Origin: Thalassotalea euphylliae | GTDB taxonomy: Bacteria; Pseudomonadota; Gammaproteobacteria; Enterobacterales; Alteromonadaceae | Direction: 5' to 3' | NCBI RefSeq assembly: GCF_003390375.1 | Contig: NZ_QUOT01000001.1 | Location: 4,154,001 to 4,218,000 of the forward strand | Length of the DNA: 64,000 nt | In this document: one piece after another, positions 20,124 through 35,100 of the stretch | How positions within the stretch are numbered: the stretch's first letter is position 1 | Layout of the letters: the number at the start of each line of letters is the position of its first letter | Notes under the pieces: model-generated | Database searches by the model: none | What the model was told of the DNA's origin: nothing | What the model saw: only the letters and a program-made list of their open reading frames with translations | Made by a program: the position numbers and the translations under genes

Positions 20124-23100
20124 GTGTCGGCCTTTAATTCTTACTCTGCACTTTACCCTCAAACAACTAATCAAGCATTAACGGCGACTAACGTCGTTTT
20201 TATCGCTGGTGATCTCGCTCATTCCGATTACTTATTGGGCGAACTGGCAGCCACTAACCAGATCCATTTCTTCAATCATTTTGTTGAGCTGTTTAGTCAG
20301 CTTGATCAAGTTATTTCGACTCAATCCTCCGTGCATTTACATATATTCTGTCATGGTCAGTCTGGACACTTGCAACTTGGTGATAACAAGCTAGATGCGC
20401 GAGCACTTGCTGACTATGCGGAAGTGATTCTACCGACGCCAATTTTTAATGTTACTGCCGTGCACTTTTATGCCTGTCAGCTTGCCAAGGGGGTGCTAGG
20501 GCAAGCCTTTATTCGCCAATTGCAATCGATCTGCCAATGTCCTGTCTACGCTTCGTCTGACAAGCTAGGTAATGCGGCATTAGGTGGCCAGTGGCAGTTC
20601 ACCTCGTTTTCCGATTGGTTGAACGTGCGGCTAAATGCACACCTTAATGAGCAAGTTGACGATTACTTTGACAGCACACTGGAACAGCAGTTAAGTACGC
20701 CGATATTGCCAGCCAGTGCGATGGCGCATTATCCCGGCCTGTTAGATCCGCTAACCGATGAGCGTGTTGTTAATACCGTCACCGAAAGTACCCAACAAAA
20801 TGCCCATACTAGCGTGTTAGCAGATGGTAGCTATGTCACGGTCTGGCAGTCTATTAGAGAGAGTGGCACTTGGGGAATTTATGCGCAGCGCTTCAGTGCC
20901 GAGGGCGGCCCAATAGGCCACGAATTTGCCGTCAATCAAACCTTTGATAACAATCAGACCAATCCGCGTATTGCCGGCCTTAACGACGGCAGTTTTGTCA
21001 TCGTCTGGGATGGCTCAGGTGTTGGCGATGGTTCCGGCGTTTTTATGCGCCGCTTTGATGCTTCAGGCAACCCTTTGTCTGATGAATTATTGGTCAATGA
21101 AGAAGTGTCAGACGAGCAAGATAGCGCAGATATTGTCGCCTTGTCTGATGGCAAATTTGTCGTCGTATGGCGCGATGATACGCCGACACTGGACGCTAGT
21201 GCTGATGGCGTGATCGGCCGACTATTTAATGCGGATATGAGTGCCGCCAGTAGTGAATTCTTAATTAATTCCACAACTGCAGGTGTTCAGTTTGAAGCGC
21301 GCGTCGATGCAACTGCTGGGGGCTTTGCCGTAACTTGGGTGTCACCCGGCTTAACCGGCGGTAACAGTAATGATATTGCCGCTCAGCGTTTTGATAATAA
21401 TGCGGCGCTGGTTGGCAGTGAAATATCCGTCAGTTTACAAACGGGTAGCCAACGTCGCCCCGATATAGCTTACTTTAGTGATGGCGGCTTTGTCGTGACT
21501 TGGTGGGATGATCAGGGCTTAGATGGCAGTATTCATGGGGTTTATGCACAGGTCTTTGATAATACAGGTACGCCAACGACAGGCCTGTTTCTGGTTAATA
21601 ACACCACCTCTTCTAACCAAGATTTGCCCAGTATTGCAGTGCTGGGTAATGATAACTTTGTTATCGCTTGGGATGGCAATGGCACGGGCGATAGTAATGG
21701 TGTGTTCTACCGCGAATACCAACAAGATGGCACGCCTATCGGTACTGAGCAGCTCGCCAATAGCACCACGGCAGGCACACAATCGCTGCCATCGGTTACT
21801 GCGCTATCAGGTAGTAACTTTTTAATTGATTGGACTGACAGCGCCCTCGATGGTGCCGGCAGCACTGCAGTTCAGCGACTATTTGGTGATTTAGCCAGCT
21901 TTACTGGCCAAGCAAACCCACAAGTGCTGGATTTTGTCTCCAATATTACGTTTGATGAAAACACCGTCAATGCTGCGCCGCAAATACTCGATATTGCCGT
22001 CGCTGTCGTGGATAGCGATTCCAGTGACTTTGATGGCGGTAGCCTGTCATTTGAATATATTGTTGGTGGTAGTGAAGATAATCTAACCATTCGCAACCAA
22101 GGTAATGGCGCTAATCAAATCAGCGTCAGTGGCAATACCGTTAGCTATGAAGGTACGGCGATAGGCACCATTGCTGCAGATGGCTTAACGGGTAATAGTT
22201 TAGTGATTGATTTAAATGCTAACGCTAATCCTACCTCAGTAGAAGCCTTGCTGGAAAATATCCAGTACCAGAATACATCCCAGTCACCACAGCCACAGCG
22301 CACCCTGTCGTTGCGTTTAACCGATGGTGATGGCGGCGGTAGCCAAAATGTGACGACTGTTATCAATGTCACCCAAGTGAATGACTCCACGGTGTCTGCG
22401 GGGCCAACCAGTATCGTCAATACCTACTTTAATTCGACACAAGAAAATGCCGATATCGCAGCCTTTGACGATGGCAGCTTTATCATCGCTTGGGATAGTT
22501 TTTCACAAAACGATGCCAACACCTATGGTATTCATGCACAGCGCTATAGTGCTGATGGCACACCGATAGGCATTGAGCTGCAAATTAACCAAAGCGACCA
22601 TGGTTTTACTGACACTTCACAACGCTTGCCTTCTGTGGCTACCTTTGCTGACGGTAGCTTTATGATTGCTTGGGAAGGAGTAGGTGGTTTCGGTGACGAC
22701 GCAAGCGGAATTTTTGGCCGAATTTTTAATGCCGATGGCACCCCAGCCAGCGATGATTTTCAGCTAAATGAATTTACCTCTAGTACGCAAGATTTAGTCG
22801 AACTCACAAGGTTATCTGATGGCAATGTTGCTGCGGTATGGCGCTCTTTTGGCGTTGATGGCTCTAGCTGGGGCGTTACTGGCAGGATATATACGCCAGC
22901 GGGCACACCTGTCACCAGTGAATTTGTGATCAATACTACTACTACCAGTAGTCAGCTAGACCCATCTATTGATGCATATAATGGTGGTTATTTGGTTAGC
23001 TGGCATGCTGAAGGCCTAACGGGAGGCAATAGCAACGATATTGTTAGCCAACGCATCAATAACAACGGTACCTTAGATGGCACTGAAATTGTTGCTAATT

Positions 23101-26100
23101 TAGGAGAGGCAGGCTCTCAAATACAAGCGACAGTGGCGGCCTATTCGGATGGTAGCTTTATTGTGGTCTGGAGTGGTGTTGGCACCGACGACAGCAATGG
23201 CGTTTTTGGTCAACGTTTTGATGCCAGTAACAACCCGTTGGGCAGTATCTTTAGAGTCAACGAAACAACAGTTAATACACAGAACCAGCCGGAGATTGCT
23301 ATTCTAGACAATGGTAATTTTGTCGTGACTTGGTATAGCTCAAATACCGGTGATGTCTTTCGTCGGGAGTTTGCCGCAGATGGTACGCCGATAGATAGTG
23401 AAGTCCGAGTCAACAATACCTTTACTAGTAATACCCAGCAATTGCCAGTTATTGCTCATACTGGAGGCAACAACTATGCGATTGCCTATCAATCTAATGG
23501 CGGTGAAGACGGCAACAGCTCTACCATTTTACTCGACCTATTTGGCAGCTTTAATCAGCAAAGCAACCCTTTAGTGGTTGGCTTTGAGACGGAGTACACC
23601 TTTTCTGAAAGTGGCGTCAATGCGGCGCCTGTTATTCTCGAAATTGGCATTTCAGTGACCGATATTGATTCCGCCAATTTTGATGGCGGTAACCTTACCG
23701 CTGGCTATAACATAGGTGGCGGCAGTGAGGACCAATTAGGCGTTCGTGATGAAGGTAATAACCCCGCGCAAATTGGAGTGAGCGGTACCACTGTCAGCTT
23801 TGGCGGCACAGCAATTGGTACTATAGTGCTTGATGGCAGTAATGGTACGCCGCTCAGTATCAACCTTAATGCTAATGCAACGCCGGCAGCGGTTGAGGCG
23901 CTACTGGAAAACCTCACTTATCAAAACACCTCACAAAGCCCAACAGAAAGCCGTGGTGTATCGGTTCGTTTAACCGACGGTGACGGCGGTGCATCAGCAA
24001 ATCAATTTTCCATCATTAATGTCAATGCCGACCCTGACTCAACGCCAAGTACCAGTGGGCCATCGGTGGTTAATAGTTACTTTAACAGCACCCAGCAGCG
24101 CCCCGGTGTTGATGGTTTTGACGACGGCAGTTATATCATTGTTTGGGAAAGCTATGGTCAAGCTGATGTCAGCACTGGCTTTGCTAGCATTCACGGTCAG
24201 CGCTATAACGCCCAAGGTAACCCAATTGGCGTCGAGCTACTGATTAATCAAAATGAAATTCCTTTTATTAACACTTCGGAGATCACTCCAGATGTGGTGA
24301 CCTTTGCTGATGGCAGTTTTGTCGTCGCTTGGCGTGGTGCCGGCAATGGCGATAGTGTTGGTATTTTTGCACAACGCTTTGACGCCAATAGTGTGCCCGT
24401 TGGTGATACCTTCTTAATCAACCAATTTACCAGTAGTACTCAAGAAGCGATCCAACTAACGCGCTTGAGTGATGGCAACTTTGCCGCCGTATGGCACTCA
24501 AATGGCGGTGATGGCAGCGGTTGGGGCATAAGTGGTCGCATTTATCAGCCAGACGGTACGCCAGTTACTAATGAGTTTGTGGTTAATAATTTCACCTCTT
24601 CTAGTCAATTTTTCCCCACTGTAAGTGCATATAATGGCGGTTTTGTCGTTGGCTGGGAGTCATTCGGTCAAACCGGTGGCAGTGATTACGACATTATCGC
24701 GCGCCAAATTAATAACGACGGCAGTTTCGCCAGTGGTGATATTGATGTTTCACTTGGTCAGTCAGGCGATCAGCGCAATACCCATGTCAGTGCCCAAAGT
24801 GATGGTAGCTTTGTCATGGTGTGGGAGGATAGATCTGGGGCTTCTGATGGAAATGGCTATGCGATAGTCGGGCAACGCTTTGACAGTGCCGGTAGCCCAG
24901 TCGGCAGTCAATTTTTAGTTAATCAAACCTTCTCTGGCAATCAACAGGTGCCAGAGGTGAGCTATCTTGCCAACGGTAATTTTGTCGTAACTTGGTATGA
25001 CCGCGCGAGCTCTGATGTCCAGCGTCGCGAATTCGATAGCAATGGCAATGCCATTGACGGCCAGCAAACCGTCAATATACCGGGCTTTTCGTCAACGCAA
25101 AACAATCCGGCGATCAGTCACTTGGGCAATAGTAACTATGTTATCGCGTTTGATTCCAATGGCGGCGAAGATGGCAATGGTACAGGTGTATTTCAAAACT
25201 TATTTGGCCCTAGTGGCTTGCAATCTAATCCTGAAATCTCCGGCTTTTCTGGAACAACTTTTCTCGAAAATGATGTCAACAATGCACCGCAAATTATCGA
25301 CCCCGGTGTTTCACTTGTTGATATTGACTCTGCTAACTTTGACGGTGGTCAGCTAACCCTTGGCTATTTGCAAAATGCTCGAACCGATGATCAACTTGGC
25401 GTTTTCAATGAAGGTAATGGTTTAGGCCAAATTGGTGTGTCCGGCAATAACATTTCATATTCAGGGACACAAATCGGCACTATTCAAGCCAGTAATGACG
25501 GTAGCAATGGTGGCCGGCTAGTGATCGATTTAACGGCCAATGCGAGCCTTGCCGCGGTTGAAGCACTGTTAGAGAATCTCACTTATGCCAATACCTCGCA
25601 ATCACCACTGACCAGTCGCAGCCTATCGCTGAACTTAGCTGATGGCGATGGCGGCAGCACTGGCCATATTCCCTTTACCATTGCTATTACACCGTCATCA
25701 GAAAGCAGTGAGTCTGTGTTTGGGGTAGAGCGCATCAATAGCTATATCAACAGTGCCCAATACGATCCGCGTGCTGATAGTGGCTCTGACGGTAGTTATG
25801 TGGTCACTTGGTATTCAAACGGACAAGATGGCAGTGGTCAGGGGATTTATGCCCAACGCTTTGACGCTAATGGTATTGCCCTTGGCCGAGAATTTCAGGT
25901 AAGTACCAGTACCGGTAGCACTCAGGGTGATCCTGATGTTGCAGTGTTAACTGATGGCAGCTTTGTGATTGCTTGGGATGGTGCGGGCATTAACGATCCG
26001 GGCCAAGGGGTTCATGCTCAGCGCTTTGCTGCCGACGGTACGCCGCTTGGCGCCGAATTTAACCTGCGCGCCTTAACCGATACCTCTGAGTCCAGTGTTG

Positions 26101-29100
26101 CCTTAACTGCATTGAGTGACGGTAAATTTGCCGCCTCATGGACAGACAACAGCGATATTGCCATTCGTTTATTTAATGCTGATGGTACGCCAGTAGCGGA
26201 TGAATTTATTGCCAATACGACCACGACAAGTAGTCAGTTTTCTTCACACATTGCCAGCTTTAATGGCGGCTTTATTGCCACATGGATTTCTAATGGTCAA
26301 ACCGGTGGCAGTAGTAATGATGTTGTCGCGCAGCGCTTTGATAACAATGGTAACCCAGTTGGCGCTGAAATTGACGTGTTCTTAGGTAGCGGTAATCAGT
26401 CTGTTGCACAAGTGGCGGCATTTACTGACGGCAGTTTTGTCGTTGCTTTCCAAACGGATAATGACGGCAGTAGCAGTGGCGTCTTTGTTCAGCGTTTTAA
26501 CTCGGACGGCACCACCAATGGCAGTGCTATTCAAGCGAATCAAACGACAGTTAATCAGCAAGGTAACCCGAGTGTGATTACGCTGGCTAACGGAAATTTT
26601 GTTGTTGGGTGGGACGGTAATGGTGCTGGTGATAGTGATGGGGCATTTGTCAGAGAATTTGACACTAATGGTGATCCCATCAACGGTGAAGTATTAGTCA
26701 GCAGTACCTCGGTATCCTCAGCCGACACACTAAATCTGGTAGCGCTTGGCAATACCAGTAATTATCTGGGGGTTTGGGCGGATTTTAATATTACCAGTGC
26801 AGGCGGCAGTGGTTGGGATATTTACCAAAATATTTTTGGCAATTCCGCCGATTTTAACCGCCAAGCTAATCCTATACTGGATGATTTAATTAACGTTCGC
26901 CAAATTGTGCAGTCCAACTCTGCCGTGCCTGTGCATATTGACGCGGATGTGTTACTCACCGATAGCGACTCGGCAAATTTTGATGGCGGTTATTTAGACT
27001 TATTCCATTTAACCGCTAGTGATGCCGACGATTTGTTGGCGATTGCCTCAACGGGTACAGGCACTGGCCAAATTCAACTAACTGGCAACGATGTGCAATA
27101 TCAAGGTACTAGCATAGGTACGCTAGACAGCACTGAAAATGGCACCAGCGGGGCTGGTTTACGGGTTGACTTTAATAGCAACGCAACGGCGATGGCGGTG
27201 CAAACGCTGGTAGAGAGCCTGACTTATGCCTCGCAAAATAATGTCATTGGCGATCAATACCTTGGCCTGCGTATTAGCGACGGTGATGGCGGCGTCACCG
27301 GGCCAATGCAAATCTTTATAGATCACACCACCGCCATTAACCCGCCAAACTTATTGGTTGAGGATGTCGAACCGAGCGCGACCTTTGATGAAGCCGATGT
27401 TCAAAACCAATTAGCGATTATCGATCCGGCGATTAACTTCGAATATAACGGCAGTAATAGCTTAGTTAATGGCCGCGTAGAGCTGTCATTTACCTCAGTA
27501 TCTAGTTTTGAAGATACTCTAGGTGTGGTTAATCAAGGCACAGGAACAGGGCAAATTGGCGTATCTGGCACAGATATCAGTTTTGAAGGAACTAACTTTG
27601 CCACGATTGACGGTGTGCTAGACGGTCAAAATGGCCAAGACTTAACCATTAATCTTGGCGCTAACACCACTGAGCAATCAGTTGAAGCCTTATTAGAAGC
27701 GTTAGGATATGGCACCACCAGTGATGCACCACCAAGCCGCACCTTAAGTGTATTTGTCGCCGACAGTGGCAATCAAATCTCTAATTTATCCAGCATTGCA
27801 CTTGCCTTTAATCAAGACGATACCGGTAGCGAGCTGCTATTTGATCGCGACATCATCAATCAATTCCAAACCGGCAATCAAGTCACGCCTGCGGCGGCGA
27901 CTTTGGTCGGTGGTGGTTATGTCGTGGTTTGGGAGTCTGAGAATGCACAAGACGGCAATAACGGCGGCATTTTCGCGCAACGTTTTAATGATGTTGGTGA
28001 GGCCTTAGGCAATGAAATTCAAATCAATGAGCGCACCTTTGGCGATCAGCAGCAGCCACGAGTCGCAGGTTTAAGCGATGGCAGTTTTGTCGTCGTCTGG
28101 TCAGGACCATTGAGCGACGAAAGCAGCAATACTAATGTTTTTGCTCAGCGTGTCGCTGCTGACGGTAGTTTGCTAGGCAGTGAATTTCAGGTGAATACCT
28201 TAGCGGCCAATACCCAAAATGAGCCTTTTGTTACTGCCATTCCCAGTGGCGGCTTTGTCGTTTCATTTACCAGCAATGATGGCTCGCTTGCCGATATTAG
28301 CGGTGATGCAGTTGCGCTGCGTTATTTTGATAATGCAGGGGTGCCAACAGGCCCAGAAACCTTGGCTAATACCTCATTTGCTGGCAGTCAGAATTATGCA
28401 GCCATGGCGGCCACCAACAGTGCGTTGTTGGTGGCGTGGAATACGTCAACGGGTGATGATATTGATGCCCGCATTTTTAACCCTGCCAACGGTAATGAGC
28501 TAGTGGCAGAATTTCAGGTTAATAGCACTGAATCTGGTGATATTTGGATTGAACCTAGTGTTACGGCGCTCAACGATGGCTCCTTCTTAGTGATTTGGGG
28601 TCATTTTATCAATGAATTTGACACTAACTTCTGGGGCTTTAGAGGGCAACGCATAGGCGCGGATGGCAGCTTTATTGGTGATGAATTTATTGTCAATACC
28701 GCCCAAACCGTTTGGACGAGTCAAGATTCCGCTGAAGTGACCACCTTGGCCAATGGCAATGTGATGGTGGTATGGGGCAGTAGTGTTGGCGGCGGTGCTG
28801 ACAATGTTTATGCGCAAGAATTTGATGTCTCTGGCACCACACCAACGAAAATTGATGGTCCACTCTTTGTTGGTAATGGGCCAAGCACAGATCATCAAAA
28901 TACCGTGGTTGCGGTCGGCGCTAATAGTGCGGCAGTTATTTGGTCTGGCTTTAATTTAACCACACCGACCAACAGTACTTATGAAATTGGCCAACAGTTA
29001 GTTGGCCCAGCAGGCGATATTGTTCGTCAGCTAAATCCGGATATTAGTAACTTACCTGACACGGTTTCACTGGCCGAAGATAGCGGCCCACAAACCTTCT

Positions 29101-32100
29101 TAGCTGGCGTTGATTTATTGGATTTTGATTCGGCAGATTTAGACGGTGGCTCGTTATGGCTAAGCGTGATCAGTGGCTATGGCAGTTTAGATGAAGTGCA
29201 AGATGCAGCGAGTCAAGACAACTGGTCAGTGCGCAATCAAGGCACAGGTACAGGAGAAATTGGGGTAAGTGGCTCGGCGATCAGCTATCAAGGCACTAAT
29301 ATCGGTACCCTTGTCAGTGACGGGCAGGCGGGCAACCCGCTGCAAATCGACTTTAATGCTAATGCTACTCCTGATGCGGTCACGGCATTACTGCAAAATA
29401 TCACCTATGCCAATAACTCTGCAGGGCCGGTGTTAAATCGCGAAGTTGCAATTCGCATTAGCGATGGAAATGGCGGCTCAAATAGCAATCAAACCTTTAC
29501 ACTGGAAGTTACTCCAGTTGCTGATGGCAGCACCGCGCAAGGCGGCGATGTGCTGGTTAACAGTTATTTACCGGGTAATCAGACGCTACCTAATATTACT
29601 GCCTTTAGCCAAACCACAGGCGATTTTAATGGTTATTATGTGGTCACTTGGCAATCGGATGGTGCACAAGACGGCAGTGGCAACGGTATCTTTGCGCAAA
29701 TTTTTTCGCCAGATGGTACCCATTACGGCAATGAAGTTGTCGTTAATACTTCAACGTTTGGTGAGCAAACATTGCCAATCGTGGTTGAAACCGCTAATGG
29801 ATTTGTCATCGCTTGGCAGGATAATAATGGCGTTGATTCTAGTGGCCTAGGTATTAATGCCCGCCAGTTTGACTTTAGCGGTAATCCTATTGGTGATGAG
29901 TTTATTGTTAACGAGACGACGCTCAGTACGCAAGGTGCTCCCGGACTCATTGCACTGAATAACGGCGGCTTTGCCGCAACGTGGCAAGGCAATGGCGATC
30001 AAACCGGTAATATTGATAACAGCGGCGCCTTCCTTCGCCTATTTGATAGCAATATGCTGCCAACCACAGGCGAGATCTTGGTTAATGAATTAGCAACTGG
30101 CACCCAGTCGCAAGTGGAAGTGACACAGCTTGCCAATAATACCTTAGCAGTGACATGGCAAGATAGCAGCGGCACCATCAATGGTCGTTTATACAACCTT
30201 GATGGTTCGCCAGCGGGTAGTGAATTTACTGTGCCGGGCAATCCGGGCACTGAATTTGATCCAGATATCGTGGCACTGAGCGGTGGTGGCTTTGTTGTTG
30301 TTTATACCAATGACTCTGATGGCAATAGCTGGGGCACCTATGCGCAAATTTATGATAACAGTGCCAATACGGTCGGCGATGAATTCAGGGTTAATGATAA
30401 TGTCAGCGGTCTTCAGTACCAAGCGCGCATAGCGGCAACCGACAATGGCGGTTTTGTCGTTGCTTTCTATGACACAGCAAACCCAGATCGCATCGTTGCC
30501 AAACAATTTGATGCAACGGGCGAGCGCATTGATAACCAAACCACAGTCAATGTTGGCAATGTCAGTACTGACCAGCAACCGGATGTTGTTGGTTTGCCGG
30601 GCGGTGGCTTTGCAGTGACTTGGTCTGGTTTTAATTTAGAGACAAATCCCACTAACAGCACCTATGGCATTTTTGTCCGTAACTTTGGCAGCGATGGCCA
30701 ATTTTCAGCGGATATTGGCTCACTTAATTTGGCGGGCTTACCAGCTAATATCAGCTTGGACGAAAGTGATGTCCCACAACTATTGATCCCCTCTGTTGAT
30801 CTTGATGGTGGCATTGGTAATAACTTTGATGGTGGTATGCTGTGGATCAACGTGATTGAGGGTTACGGTGAAGCGGCTCAGTTCCCCGATTCAAATCAAC
30901 AAGATAACTTCTCGGTGCGCGATCAAGGTGACGGCGCAGGGCAAATTGGCGTATCTGGCTCGACCATTTCAATCGGTGGTGTGGCTTTTGCCACCATAGT
31001 TGATGATGGTCAAAATGGCAGCCGCCTAGCGATTGAGTTTAATGCCAACGCGACACAAGAAGCGCTTACCGCGCTAATTCAAAATATCACTTACCTTAAT
31101 GGCTCGGATGGTCCTGCCAATAACCGGACTATTTCGGTGCGGGTAAACGACGGTAATGGCGCATCAACCTTGAACAATATGGTTAACTTAACGGTTAACC
31201 CAATTCCTGATGGCGCAACGCCACAAGGCGATGATATTCAGGTGAACACCTTCGAGGCCAATGATCAGCAAAATTCAGCGGTGACCGAATTAAGTGATGG
31301 CAGCATTGTCGTGGTATGGCGCTCGAACTTACAAGACGGCTGGCAAGAAGGCATAGTTGCCCAGCGTTTTGACAGTAATGGCGCGCCGATAGGTAATGAA
31401 TTTATTGTCAATGAGTACACGCCTCAAGGTCAAAATCTACCGAGCGTTGCTGCTGTTAACGGTGGTTTTGTTGTCGCTTGGCAAGGGCGAGGCGAGTCAG
31501 ATACCGCAGGTGTGCATGCGCGACTCTTTGATCTTAATGGCGTGCCACAAGGTGGCGACTTTACCCTTAACGACACATTAACCAGTACTCAAGATATGGT
31601 CAACCTGACCGCACTTGCCAATGGCGGTTTTGCCGCAGTTTGGGATGGTAATGGCGCCGGTGATGCGAATGGTATATTCCTGCGCCTATTTGATGCCAAT
31701 GGCAATCCGACCACTTCCGAAATCTTAGCGAATGAAGTGGCCACAAGTACGCAAACTGTGCCGAGAATCAGTCAACTTAGCGATGGCAAACTGGCGGTTG
31801 TTTGGTTAGAAAGTGGCGCTGTTGAAGGGCGCTTGTTTAATAGCGATGGTACACCATTTGCTGGCGATTTCAGTATTCCCGGTAATCCAGGGAATGAGTC
31901 AGAACCCGCTATTGCCGCGCTCAATGGTGGTGGCTTCGTGGTGATTTATACCAATGACACTGATGGCTCCAGTAATGGCGTTTACGGCCAACTACTGGAT
32001 AACAGTGGTAATTTAGTGGGTAGTGAGTTCAGAGTTAACGAAGCAACAGCTAATGGCCAATCGCAGCCAGAGGTGACAGCCACCGCTAATGGCGGTTTTG

Positions 32101-35100
32101 CGGTCAGTTATTACACCACCAATAACCCAGACCGTATTTTGGTGCAGCAATTTGATCAAGACGCTAACCTTATTGATGGCCCGATTGTTGCCAATCAGGG
32201 CAATGTCAGTACCGACTGGGAGCCTAACATTGCCGGCTTAAGCGGTGGCGGCTTTGTCACCACTTGGTCTGGCTTTAATCAGGAAGACAGCAATACCAAT
32301 ACTTATGGTATTTTTATGCGCTTATTTGGCAGTGATGGTCAATTTGTGCGCAGTCAGGCACCTGAAGTTCAATTGGCCGCGAGTGCCATCAACTTTACTG
32401 AAAATGAAGTGAATTTTGCGCCGCAAACCTTAATTATTGGCGCGGGTGTTGCTGATATTGATTCTACCGACTTCGATGGTGGCCAACTGGTGATCAGCCG
32501 AATTTCTTCCTATGGCCAAGGGGATCAACTAGGGCGTCAACCTTTCTTCCCACAAGATAACCTTAGCATTTTCGATCAAGGCAGTAATCCTGGGCAAATT
32601 GGCTTAACTGGCAATGCCGTATTTTATAGCGGCGTGCAAATCGGCACGCTAGCATCCAGTGGCCTTAATGATAGCCCCTTGGTGGTTAACTTTAATGCCA
32701 ATGCTACCGCACAGGGAATAGAGGCGCTATTGGAGGCGGTTAATTATCGCAATATCTCAGATGCGCCGGAGCCAACGCGCACTTATAGTGTTCGCGTAAC
32801 TGATGGCGACGGTGGTAGCAGTTTTGCTAGCTCTATAGATGTCAATATTAGCCAGAACCTTGATGGCAATGAGCCAACACTGGTTCCTGAGCGCATTGCT
32901 AACACCACGCTGGCAGGGAGTCAGGCGTTATCTGCTGCCACAGCGCTGTTCGATGAGACTACTGGGGAACTCGCTGGTTATGTCGTTACTTGGCAAAGCG
33001 GTGGTGAAGTGTTTATGCGCATCTATGATGCGGATAACAATCCGATTGGCAGTGAAATTCAAGTTAACCAAACCACACTAAATACGCAAGACAATGCCCA
33101 AGTGCAAGGGCTTGCCAATGGCACCTTTGCGGTTAGCTGGAACTCAAACGGTAACGATGCGCAAGATGCCAGCGGCGACGCTATTATTGCTCGCATTTTC
33201 AATAATGACGGTACCGTTGATGCAGGTGCTAGCCACGGCGGTAATGAATTTATTGTTAATACCACCACCAACAGTACGCAAACCAATTCACAATTGGCAG
33301 CCATGCCCAATGGTAATTTTATTGTCGTTTGGCAAGACAATGGTGGCGCGCTAGGGGATGGCAGCGGTGCCTCTATTATTGCGCAGCGCTATGATGTTGA
33401 TGGTAATGCCTTAGGCGGCGAATTCCGCATTAATACCACGACAACCGGCGCCCAAGATTTACCGGATGTTGCACCTTTATCACCCAGTGGTGCCTTGCCA
33501 CAAGGCGGCTACATCGTCACTTGGCAAAGCCCAGATGGCAGCAGCGACGGTGTATTTGCGCAAGTGCTAGACAACAATGGCAATTTAGTTGGCCCCGAAC
33601 TGGCCGTTAATTCAATCACCAGTGGCAATCAAACCAATATCTCGGTTGGTGGCCTTGCTAATGGCGACTTTGTTATTGTTTGGCAAGAGCCTAGTGTGGA
33701 TTTAAGTGGCACTGGTATTTATGGACAACGCTTTACCTTTTCTGGTAGCGATCCGGTTTCGGTTGGCCAGCAATTCCGGGTGAATGATATTCAGGCTAAT
33801 TCACAGACTGATCCGCATATCGTTGGCTTAGATACCGGAGGGTTTGTCGTTTCATACTCGCAATTTGATGGCAGTGGCGACGGTATCTTTATTCAAGAGT
33901 TTGATACTAACGGCCAGTTAATCGATCGCGCACAACAAGTTAATCAAAATACTACTAGTACGCAGTCTCAGTCAGCGCTGGCGGCACTGCCTAATGGTGG
34001 TTTCCTTGCTTCTTGGAGCAGTTTTAATAGCCCTAACAGCAATGATATTCAAGTACAGCGCTTTGAAAATCAGGCACCACAAGTCACTGATTTTGGTGTG
34101 CAAGGCAATGAGGATGAAGTTGTCACGATTGACGCGTCATTATTTATCAATGCCTTCGACGATCCTGAAGGTGAGCCGCTACAACAAGTGCAAATTATTA
34201 CTCCGCCCATCAATGGGGTCTTAAGCTTTAATGGCAGCCCAGTTACTCCGGGTCAACTTATTGATGTTGTTGATTTGCAAAATGGCACCTTGAGTTTCTT
34301 AGGAAACCCTAATTTCAATGGCATTGACCAGTTCATTTGGTCGGGCAGTGATGGTGTTAATTTTGCCGACCCTGCAGCCACGAATATTACCTTATTACCG
34401 ATCAACGACGCGCCGGGTTTAGATGTAGGTAGTGATGATACTGGGGTTGAGGGGATCGCGACAAACCTGTTTACGCATACGATCAACTTTGCAGATCCCG
34501 ATGGCGATACTTTCTCTATCAGTATTGATTGGGGTGATAGCACGCCGATTCAGCAAATCTCAACCGACAATACGACAGTCAATACCTCACACTTTTACCG
34601 AGATGATGGCAATTACACGGTTACTGTCACGGTTGATGATCAGGCAGGTCAACCAAATAGCGTCGAGCAAGACAGCTATAACGTAGTTATCGACAACGTT
34701 GCGCCAACTCTTAACCTGACAGGCGATAATACGGTTGAGCAAAACGCCACCTATAGCTTGACGCTGGGCGGAGTCAGCGATCCCGGTGATGACACTGTTA
34801 CCCAGTATTCTGTTGACTGGGGAGATGGCACTGTCGATATTTTTGACAATGTTATCGCACCATTGCCAGAAATCGTGACCCATACCTACACAGAAATTAA
34901 CAGCTTTACCATTAGTGTTGATTTGGTGGATGAAGATGGCACCTTTGAGGACGTCGCGACTAAGGACATTGATGTTAGTGCTCCGGCTGAAACCATTACC
35001 GTTGATGCAGGCATAGACGAAACGATTAACGAAGGCAGTGCAATTAGTCGCCTTGTTACCTTTACCGACCCAACCGATCAAGACCCAGTTGGCTGGAACT

